A DNA stretch of 64,000 bases from assembly GCA_024663395.1 (NCBI GenBank), contig JANFAH010000005.1:434001-498000 (forward strand). The letters are read 5' to 3'. A program made the position numbers and the translations under genes. Below the pieces are notes generated by a model. That model was not told where the DNA came from, ran no database searches, and worked only from the letters and a program-made list of their open reading frames with translations. Shown in pieces: positions 54,791 to 64,000 of the stretch; position 1 is the stretch's first letter; every line of letters starts with the position of its first letter. The DNA comes from Pisolithus tinctorius. Lineage: Eukaryota; Basidiomycota; Agaricomycetes; Boletales; Pisolithaceae.

Positions 54791-57700
54791 GCCATATATA
54801 GAAGAGAACTGATGATGCTTTGGTATGATGAGTGGAGAGCCAAAGAAGCTTGATATGATGCTTCTGGCTTCTTTGGTTGATAGCCAGAGGGCAATGGAGT
54901 GCATACATTATGTGCATTCTCCATTTGGAATTGTTTGATCACCTTTTTGACATAAGGGATCTGATCAAGGTAGATTTCCCATTTGGAACAGTTTCTGTGG
55001 ATTTGTAACCCCAGATATTCTTTCACATCTCCTAGATCACAAGATTCCCACTTCTTCATAAACTCATCTTTCTTTCTTTTTAGGAGTTTAGGATTTGATC
55101 CTAAGAATAAACCATCATCAACATAGACAAGGAATATGATGATGCCTGCTTTGGATTTAAAAATATGAATTCCAGCATCCACTTGTGAGTGAATATAGCC
55201 CATGCAAAGTAGGGAAGCATGAAGGGCTTTGTTCCATGCCAATGCTGCTTGCTTGAGACTGTATAAGGCATGCAGCAACTGATATACCTTGTGCTCTTGA
55301 CCTTTAACTTTGAAACCTTCTGGTTGTTCCATATAGATTTCTTCATCCAAATTGCCATAGAGAAAGGCAGTTTTGACATCCAGTGCACTCATTTCCCAAT
55401 TTCATTGAGCAGTGAATGGTACAAGTATTTGTACTGTCTCAAAATGAGCAACTGGGGAGAAGGTATCTTCAAAGTTGGTTCCAAATTCTTGTGTGAAACC
55501 TTTTGCCACAAGACAAGCATTATACTGACCATCACTTTTGATAGCAAAAACCCATTGACACTTGACTGGTTTGTGATCTGGTTTAGGGTCCACAAGTGTC
55601 CAAACATTTCTCTCCTCAATAGATTTAATCTTGTCCTTCATAGTGTCAAACCATTTCTTTTGTAAGTCCAGATTAAGTTTAAGCACATATTTGTAGTGCT
55701 CCAGAGATTCTTTAACACTTGCAGTAAGAAGGAATTCAAAAGAACTCATAGTGTGAGTCTTTTCTTCTTCTCTTTCTTCCTCAATGCAAGCAGTTCAACT
55801 AGGACCAGCTTCAGGTATGGGAGTAGGATTATCAGGAAGTGGTGTTAGAGGAGAAAGTGGAGGATGATTAATCCATTCCTGTGGTACAGGAGGAGGTTGA
55901 GACCAAAAAGGTGATGGTGGTCTCCTTTCTTCTAATATTCTCCTTTGAGATTCCTGAGCATTATCAATGCCTTGTTGGGCATTACAAATCCATTCCAAAG
56001 CTTGATCTCTATTGTTTTGAACTTCCCATTCTATGTCCACAGGATTATGGTTGTCCCCATAAAGATTACCTGGACAATGAGGAGGGATAATTCGCCTTTT
56101 AGGATGAGGTTCTCTGTCTCCAGCTTGTTCTGGGTGTGCCCTTCTAAGATTTCTTTGATCACTGGGAATATTATAAGGTTGATGAGGATGCTGGATGACA
56201 TGAGGGTTGACATCTGGTTGTGCAGCAGGTGCTCTTTGTGGTCTGGGAGGTAACAAAGGGCTAGGACCTGGTCTATGGTCTGGACCACCCTGCTGTGGGT
56301 TTGGATTATGAGGAGGATGAGGAGGACTTGGTGGTCAGACTGGATGAGGTCCAATATTGGGATGATCAATCCCTAGATCCAGAAGGTTTTCAACTGGTTC
56401 ACAGTATTCACCAGTAGGTTGGTTGGGTACCAGGTCATCAGAGGTATTGGATTTTTGCTTGCTATCCAAACAGAATGGAAAGGAGTCTTCTATGAACTTG
56501 GCAGTATGAGAAAGAATGATTTTTTGACCATATAAGAATCTGTAGCCTTTTGTTTTTGGTTCTTATCCTAAGAAAATCATTTTGATTGCATGAGGGTCCA
56601 ATTTATCCTTTCTTTGTTCTTTTGGCACCCAGACATAAGCCTTGCAACTGAATGTGCAAAAGTAAGAAATATCTGGTATCTTGCCAGTGAAAAGTTCAGC
56701 TGGAGTCTTGAAGTCAATCCTCTTCAGTGGTGTTCTATTGTGCACATGAAGTGCACAATTGAAAGTGAAATTCCAGATGCATTTAGGAATACAAGCATGG
56801 TGTCAGATTGCTCCAGATTTTTCCAGGATAGTTCTATTGAATTGTTCTGCATGACCATTTTGTTGCAGTTGATCAGCTATGGATAGCTGATGTGCAATTC
56901 CTTGTGAAGTGAGGAATGCTTTGAAAGTATTTCCCATAAACTCTCCCCCTCAATCCAAATGAAGTGTGGACAACTACAATCCAAGCTGTCACTGCATAGC
57001 AACAAGCCAGTTGGCAAATTGCCTATAAGTGTCAGATTTTTGGCACAAATAAATGCAAAAACCAAAGGAAGAGTAGTCACCAGGTAATGTAAGAACATAT
57101 TTGGACCAGAAATAAGATTCAATGGGAAGTTCCAAAAGGTCAGCATGAACAAGTTCAAGTGGTTTTGTTGCATGTTTTTAGGATGGCTTAAATGACTCAG
57201 AGGCCATTTTTCCTTGAGCACATCCTTTGCAAGAAGGAATATTTCCAGAAATAGGAATATCCTGAAGACCCAACTGACAGAGATGTCATAAGATATTCAA
57301 TGCCAGGTGTCCTAACTGATTATGCTAGAGCAGTTTGGCATTCAGTGTTACCATTGGGCAAAGGACCAAAAAAGCATTGATAGGTGGAAGCAGAATGCCC
57401 ACAAACCAATGTAATGGTGAACTTGGAGAGGCCAATTGTGCCTTCACAAGAATCTGGCCATCTGGTGTTTGGATTACTTCATTTGTAGAAGTCACTTCAC
57501 TCCTATATCCCCTTTTTAGGAGCATATTGCAAGAGCATAGTCATTTTGAAAAATGAGGACTATAAACAACTTTATCAAGGGAAAGTGTATCACCATTTTC
57601 AAGGTGTAATACAACAGTTCCCTCCCCTAATATGTTGACTCTTTGTTTTCCAGCAGTATTCACAAATTCTGGTGTGGAAAATGCTCAGAATGATAAAAAA

Positions 57701-59127
57701 TCAGAGTAATATGGGGTCACATGATGTGATGCCCTGGAGTCAAGCATCCAAATGGACTTGCCTTTTGGTAGTGTTGAGAAGATTGACATATCCAAAGGAT
57801 AACTGTCAAAGGCATCATATGCATTGTGATCAAACTCACCAGGGTGGTAACCACTAACAGAGTTTTCAGGATCATGGTCAAAGTCCAGTACATCAAGGCA
57901 AATAAAAGGTCTACCCTTTTTGGGTAGAGGTGAAGGTACACTTGCATGAAATTCTGCTAGGCTAACTGTAAAGCACTTTCAAGGTTTGCAGGAAGACTTA
58001 GAAAAATGTCTGTTTCCTGCAGGAACCATTGTGCTTTCTGCCTCAGCATTCCTCTCTCTTGCCATTCCTGTGCTAACCACATTGGCAACTCCCACTGCAT
58101 GCAGGGATTCAATGGTTGCACTGGGTGCCAGCCTGTCCTGCCTAACAGAGGGAAACAGAATCTTCCTTGAAAGAGGATCTGTTGTCTCCTGTTGCTGGGA
58201 TTTCTGAAGGGATAAATCCATTCTGAAACCTGCTGACTCTGTGGCATGGTGGCATATAGAGCAATTGCAAGGAGAATTAGATTGTGGAAGGTTTACAGTA
58301 GGAATCACTGACTCAACTTCTGAAGAGAAGGAGTACTGGATTTCCTCCTGGTACCAATTGGCAAGTGTGCCATCAGGTTGGATTGGAAATTGAGGAACAT
58401 AGCCAACATGTTCCATAGCCATGGTGATATCTTCCTGAGAAAGTTTGGGATTTTCTTCACATTGTGGGACAATGGTATAAGAGCCTAAAGTGGCTTCCAT
58501 ATCTGAGGAGTAGACAGTCTTGACTGCAGCTGGTGCAGGAGAATATTCTGGAGACACTGGACAATTATATTCAATGGCAGTGATATCAAAATCATTGCCA
58601 GGATAGGTTTCAGGGATTTCCTTGGTAGAGGCAAGGTTAAATTCCTCAGCACCCTGACCAGGAATATCAGGCTCATTGGCTTGGGCTTTTCCCTTGCCCT
58701 TGCCACAATGCCTGTTTTGATTTCTTGATCCTCCCTGAGACTGGGAAGAACCACCCTGATTATTTTGATTTGGGTAAGGCTGATAGCTGCCTTCCCCATG
58801 TCCACATCCTCCTTGGTTTCCTCATCCACCATGACCATGGCTAGAATTGCCTCCACAATGATCCTGAGTATTATGACCACACTTTACAAATATTGCAAAA
58901 GGGTGGTTTATTCATGCAAGAGAGCAAAGAGTTGCTCTCCTTTTTAATGGTAGTTTGAGAAGTGCCTTGATCCATTCTACTCAGTAAAAGTGATTGTCCA
59001 GACCTATGTGACCAGAGTTCCTTCATATGAGGAATAACCACAGAGGGTTTGAGTTGTGCTGGGTCAATAGATGATAAGATATTTGTGGGAGCTTGGTCCC
59101 AGGCAGCAGTCATGGAGTGAATGAGAA
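54791..59127 (-). pseudogene. copia-B gag, protease, integrase and RT relic
   Basis: Ty1/copia order on the minus strand from right to left: gag end (59,113-58,871, with the zinc-knuckle start CNICK), a spacer with CSICHH (about 58,260), protease region with LDSRASHHVTPYYSDF (about 57,700), integrase zinc and core (GCAQGKMASESF, GGEFMGNTFKAFL), and RT with LDVKTAFLYGNLDEEIYMEQ and YVDDGLFLG (about 55,120). The RNase H continues at 44,794 beyond gypsy-1. It is broken by several stops, mostly TGA, and is CpG-poor. The 5' end is lost under gypsy-2. Confidence 0.92.
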
Positions 59128-59841
59128 TGTCATAACCGTGCGTTCACACTAAGCCCTTGCTCGCTCCGCGCCCTACTCTGCCGATCATTCACTCACTCCA
59201 CACCAACTCCACCCAACTTCTGTTGGTTGCAAACCATCTCCGCTCCAACTGCTGTCAGACTTGTGTCGCTCTCCTACTGGACTGAGCGGTCCATCCTCTG
59301 AGGGGTCATGTGACTACCTTCACAGTCAGGAACTCCGCAGCGTGCTCACCACATGGTCCAGCGCCTGGACTGTTTCCTTTTCTGGATGTTCTGTGTTACC
59401 CATTCGTATGTCCTCCGTCTACCCTTCATTCGTTGTCCAGGAAGTTGTACTTGAAAATTTATGAGTCCCCATATGTCAGTTCCGGTTCCAGTTACTGTAC
59501 CCCCATAGCAGTATAAAAGCATGTACTGTACTCCGCTGTTCTTCAGTATGAATATCAACTTAGTTCTTACTCCTCCTGACTCCGTCTTCTGTCTGTCAGA
59601 CTTACCTCTGACCTTCTGTCTATACTCTCCCTCTGAAATACGAGGGCTGAGATCGTGCAAGGGGGTAGCGCACGAGCTAAACCTGATGCCCTCACTCCAC
59701 TCCGCCTCTGTCTCGGCGGACTTCGTTCCTGCCACCACTCCACTAGTCGGAGTTCTGCTCCTGTGTGTCGGACTTGCTTCTGGACCCTCCTCTAGACCTT
59801 GTTAAGCGTTGGAGTTGGTCGGAGTAGGCCCGGACTTGACA
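59128..59841 (+). repeat. gypsy-2 5' LTR
   Basis: 714 bp, TGTCATAACC to GGACTTGACA. TATAAAAG at 59512-59519; predicted RNA start AGTATGAATAT at 59545-59555, 33 bases downstream, with one CpG-type change from gypsy-1. Confidence 0.95.
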
Positions 59842-59843
59842 GT

Positions 59844-59854
59844 ATATTCGTACT
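59844..59854 (+). other. gypsy-2 self-complementary primer-binding site
   Basis: ATATTCGTACT two bases after the LTR; complementary to the RNA-start motif with one mismatch that is explained by C to T at CpG in this LTR. Confidence 0.7.
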
Positions 59855-59903
59855 CGCACTTGTACAATCTCCTTTTCTGTCTTCCAAAAAAACTTACACC
59901 GTT

Positions 59904-61190
59904 ATGAGAACTCGAGCTCAATCCCAGAGAGAGGTCACTGAGAACCTCACTGTTGCACTAGCTAATCCGCGTTGACTCCCTTCCGTCGTCGAACAGTTCC
60001 AATCATTCTCTGCTCGACGCCACTCTCGCGCTGAGGGCGAAAGCGCTTCACAAGCTGGTCGCTCCAACCTCCACCCAACAACTTTCCATACTCCATCTCC
60101 TCATAACCGAGATGATGGACCCGACCCCGACCCTGACTATCCTGATGGTGATCCCGATGGCGGGGGCAGCAGTGATGGGGATGTCCCCAAAGACCCAGCT
60201 GAGCCGCCAGAGGATCCCCTTGTAGCTCTTGCTAGAGCTGTCCATGCACTTGCGCGATCTAGTTTGCGCACTGGGGACTCTGCTCCGAAAACCAAAGTCT
60301 GCGAGCCTGACACCTTCGACGGCTCCGATCCTAAGAAACTCCGCGAGTTCCTCGTTCAATGCGAGCTGAACTTCCAAGACCGCCCTCACGCATTCCGCTC
60401 CGACAGAGCAAAGGTTACCTTCACTCAGTCTTATCTCAAGGGTATGGCTCTGGCTTGGTTTGAGCCAGATCTACTAAACCCTGACAACTATGACTGTCCG
60501 CTCTGGATGGACGACTATCATGAGTTCTTACAGGAGCTCACAGCTAATTTCAGTCCGCACGATGCCATAGCGGATGCCGTCCAACAACTCGAGAACCTTA
60601 CCATGAAGGACAGTTCTTGAATTACCAAATACATCATGGAGTTCAATCGCTGGGCTTCACAGGTCAAGGACTACGGTGTCGGTGCACTCCGCCACCGCTT
60701 CTATAGCAGACTTCCAGACCACATCAAGGACGAGATCGCTCACGTCGGAAAACCTTCTACCCTCGCACAACTACACGAACTCGCTCAGACCATCGATGCG
60801 CACTACTGGGAACACAAAGCAGAGATCTCGTGCACCACCAAGTCCGCCTCTGACAAGTCACAGTCTTCCAACTCCAACAATAAACCTAAGACGTCGTCCT
60901 CCTCGTCCTCCGCTCCAAAGTCCGACACCAAGGGCAAGGGCAAACAGAAAGATCTGCCCAAGGCCGACATGTCCAAGTCCAATATTGCCCACCTTCTGGG
61001 TAAAGATGGCAAACTCACCTCCGCTGAGTGCCAGCGCAGGATGAAGAACAACCTCTGCCTCTTCTGTGGCAAGGCTGGCCACTCCGCTAAGGACTGTCCC
61101 AAGTTCACCTCTCGCGCAGCCAAAGCCTGTGCAGCCACGGCTGGTACTCCACCTACTCCGCCTGCAGAGCAGGCAGAGCCAAAAAATTAG
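59904..61190 (+). pseudogene. gypsy-2 gag
   Basis: ATG at 59904, final stop TAG 61188-61190. Same parts as gypsy-1 gag, with zinc knuckle CLFCGKAGHSAKDC. Two internal stops at 59973-59975 and 60618-60620 are TGA in place of CGA in gypsy-1. Confidence 0.9.
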
Positions 61191-61225
61191 TCCGCTCCTC
61201 CAGGGAGCTCGCACAGCCTGGAGGA
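61181..61225 (+). promoter_or_regulatory. gypsy-2 gag-pol -1 frameshift signal
   Basis: A AAA AAT at 61181-61187 just before the TAG, 8-base spacer, then the 9-bp stem TCCTCCAGG (61196-61204) / CCTGGAGGA (61217-61225) with a 12-base loop. The loop differs from gypsy-1 only at a CpG. Confidence 0.75.
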
Positions 61226-64000
61226 AGCGTTGAACCCAACTGTGCGCAACTGGACATCTGACTCAACGCGTCTGCTCTTTCCAGTCCCAATTCTTTACTT
61301 CCGTCTGTAACTCTTCCGGATTATTCTGTTGATACTTTTTCTGCATTGATCGATTCTGGTTCTTCTCATTGCTTCATAGATGCATCTGTAATCAAAAAAT
61401 ATGCCATTCCTGTTTCCTCTGTTTCTCCACCAATTCTGCTCTGCTTGTTTGATGGTAGTACAAATGCTGTCATTTCCCAAGAAGTAGATCTTTCCCTCCG
61501 CTTCCCTTCCGGCGATGTCAATTCCATTTCATTTTATGTTACTCCGTTGGATTCTTCATGTTCGCTGGTGTTAGGACACAACTGGCTCACCCGCTTCAAT
61601 CCGTCGATTGACTGGGTACTGGGCAGTATATCGTTCAAACCATCGCTACAGGGAATGCCAACACCCCAGGTGCCTTTGTCATCTTCCACTGCAACCTCTG
61701 CTCCGGATCCAACACCCTCCGCTCCGTTTGCAGCTCCGACTGCACCTCCGACAGACTGGCCGCGCTCTGCTCTGCTCGTCTCACTCATCAATGCTGCTGC
61801 GTATGTCAGAGCCTGTGCTCTCCCTGGCTCTAGACAGTTCCACTTACAGCTCTCCACTGATGATGTGAAGCTTCGTGCATCCTCCGCTTCATCTCCACCT
61901 CCTGACCTCTCCTCGGTTCCTTCTGAGTATCACAAGTTTGCCGACGTCTTTAGTAAAGACAAGGCCACTGAACTTCTGCCACACCACTCGTTTGATCTCA
62001 AGATTGACCTCGAGGAAGGAGCTTCTCTGCCCATTGGTACAATCTACTCTCTTTCTCCGCCAGAGCTTGAAGCTCTCCGCACCTTCATTGACGAGCATCT
62101 TGGCTACGGTTTCATCAAACAGTCCACCTCCACTCACGGTGCCCCTGTCCTCTTCGTACAGAAGAAGGACGGTTCACTCCGCCTCTGCGTTGACTATCGA
62201 GGACTCAACAAAATCACAAAAAAAGATCGCTATCCGCTGCCGCTCATCTCCAACCTACTCGATTCTCCAAGCCGCGCTAAAGTCTACACCAAGATCGATC
62301 TCCGCCATGCCTATCATCTGGTCCGCATAGCAGACGGCGATGAGTGGAAAACAGCTTTCCACACTTGTTATGGTTCTTACGAGTGGTGGGTGATGCCATT
62401 CGGTCTGACTAACGTGCCTGCGGCTTTCCAGCGATTCGTCAATAGCATCTTTGCAGACATGCTCGATGTCTGCATCGTGGTATACCTCAATGACATCCTA
62501 ATCTATTCACAGGACATGGAGTCACATTGTGAACACGTAAAAGAGGTACTCCGCTGCCTTCGAAAGCATGGCCTTTATGCCAAGCCGGAGAAGTGCGAGT
62601 TTCACTCCAACTCCGTCGAGTACCTCGGTTATGTTCTTTCTCCCTCTGGTCTCACCATGTCTGCTGAGAAGGTTCAGGCAGTCCGCGACTGGCCTGAGCC
62701 GCGGAAGGTGCGAGACATCCAGTCTTTCCTTGGATTCACAAATTTCTACAGACGATTCATTAATAACTACTCCAACATTGTCGTTCTGCTCACTCGCCTC
62801 ATGCGAAAGGGTGCTCCTTGGAACTTTTCCGAGGAGTGCCGCTCCGCTTTCCTCCACCTGAAGGATGCCTTCAGCTCCACTCCTATTCTCACTCACTGGG
62901 TTCCTGACGCTCCGCTTACAGTGGAAACCGATGCCTCCGACTATGCCATTGCTGGCATTTTGTCGATCACCTGCTCTGATGGTGAACTCCACCCAGTCGC
63001 TTTCTACTCTCGCACCATGACCACGCCAGAACTCAACTATGATACCCATGACAAAGAGCTGTTGGCTATCTTCGAGGCCTTCTGCCATTGGCAGCATTAC
63101 TTAGAAGGCTCCGCCTTACCTGTCGATGTGGTGACGGACCACAAAAACCTTGAGTACTTTTCCACCTCTAAGGTTCTCACCTGTCGACAGGCCTGCTGGT
63201 CGGAGTACCTTTCCCAGTTTAATCTTTCCATCCATTTCCGACCTGGCCGCTTAGGAGCCAAACCCGACGCACTTACGCGACATTGGGACGTCTACCCAAA
63301 AGGGGGGGATAGGGACTATGCACAGGTAAATCCTCACAATCTCTGCCCTATGTTTACACAGGAGCAACTCGCATCGTCCCTCCATACCACCACCCTCTTG
63401 GCACCTGTACTCCGCGCCGCCATGGTCTTCGATGTTGAGTGCTTGCACTCCGACATCATCTCTGCCCTACCCTCCGACCCTGTCTCCGCCAGCCATCTCC
63501 CAACTCCAACTAAGCCTCGGTGGTCCCTGGACTCCGATGGTCTACTCTGCCTTGACAGTCGTATCTTTGTCCCTGACATTGATGACCTCTGCCTTCGAGT
63601 GCTTCAGTTCAAGCATGATCATCCTCTAGCAGGCCATTTCAGGCAAAATCGCACCCTAGAACTCATCCGCAGGGACTACGTGTGGCCCAACCTCCGCTCC
63701 GACATGAAAGAATACGTCAGGTCTTGCACCGCCTGTGGATGGAGCAAAACTGCACCACCGCCCTTATGGTCTACTGAAGCAACTCCCCGTCCCAGAGAGA
63801 CCTTGGAACTCCATCTCCATGGACTTCATCGAACACCTCCCCAATTCCGATGGCTACTCCACCATACTCATGGTAGTGGACCGCCTCTCAAAGCAAGCGG
63901 TGTTCATCCCCACCCATGACTCCGTCACCTCCGCCGAACTCACTAAGCTCTTCCTTACCCATGTCTTCTCCAAGCACGGAGTACCAGCTAATGTCACCTC
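61187..64000 (+). pseudogene. gypsy-2 pol, truncated by window end
   Basis: Pol frame is -1 to gag. A stop at 61259-61261 (TGA for CGA) precedes an open run of 857 codons (61346-63919): protease DSGSSHCFID, RT, RNase H (TDASDYAIAG) and the integrase zinc domain (HPLAGHFR ... SCTACGW). The RT active box reads YLND (62483-62494) instead of YLDD, so a metal-binding Asp is lost. A 2-base deletion near 63,750 shifts integrase out of frame. Confidence 0.92.

Larger units (their letters stand above)
59128..64000 (+). mobile_element. gypsy-2: second chromovirus copy, 3' end beyond window
   Basis: Same family as gypsy-1, on the plus strand, inserted upstream of the copia-B gag. Visible: 5' LTR, primer site, gag, shift signal, protease, RT, RNase H and the start of integrase. 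It is inactivated by three CGA to TGA stops (59973-59975, 60618-60620, 61259-61261), by loss of a catalytic Asp in RT and by a 2-base deletion near 63,750. It still has many CpG sites. Confidence 0.95.

Overview
The window is fungal nuclear DNA, most likely from an Agaricomycete (Basidiomycota). Genes in the left third are compact and cut by many short introns (mostly 48-80 bp, GT..AG with CTRAY-like branch sites). The transposon families on the right (Ty3 chromoviruses, Ty1/copia, Tc1/mariner) and the strong loss of CpG in old repeats fit the same group. The species cannot be read from the sequence.

Bases 1 to about 24,650 are gene-dense euchromatin: the 3' end of an unknown membrane protein gene; a FUN14-domain mitochondrial protein; the NOP2-type rRNA m5C methyltransferase; an Ala/Glu/Pro-rich protein; eIF2B epsilon (GCD6); three neighbouring kynurenine-pathway genes (formamidase BNA7, kynureninase BNA5, kynurenine 3-monooxygenase BNA4); a four-AT-hook protein; an intact-looking Tc1/mariner element; and the ER lectin YOS9, ending in RDEL. 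BNA7 and BNA5 converge with 51 bp between stop codons. BNA5 and BNA4 diverge from one 400-bp promoter. Together they convert N-formylkynurenine to 3-hydroxyanthranilate.

Immediately after the YOS9 stop the sequence changes character. From about 24,655 to 42,272 CpG is nearly absent. This block holds a relic chromodomain integrase end, two 1.57-kb giant-palindrome elements with Tc1-like CAGTG ends and TA duplications, an old solo LTR with a perfect 5-bp target duplication, degenerate tandem and telomere-like repeats, a relic DDE integrase gene, a relic BTB/POZ gene, a tRNA-derived SINE-like unit, a relic multi-exon gene and the start of a copia relic (copia-A).

From about 39,370 to 64,000 there is a nest of LTR elements whose order of insertion can be read: copia-A (+) was hit by copia-B (-), which was hit by a chromovirus (gypsy-1, 44,800-54,785, TSD CCAGA); gypsy-1's own LTR then took a 1.9-kb insert. 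A second chromovirus copy (gypsy-2, 59,128 to the window end) lies in copia-B too. A related solo LTR (42,273-43,067, TSD ACAAT) interrupts the copia-A gag. The chromoviruses carry a primer-binding site complementary to their own predicted RNA 5' end (Tf1-like self-priming), a gag-pol -1 frameshift signal and, in gypsy-1, an antisense zinc-finger-like ORF. All seven nonsense codons found in their gag-pol frames are CGA to TGA changes, so CpG mutation is inactivating them.
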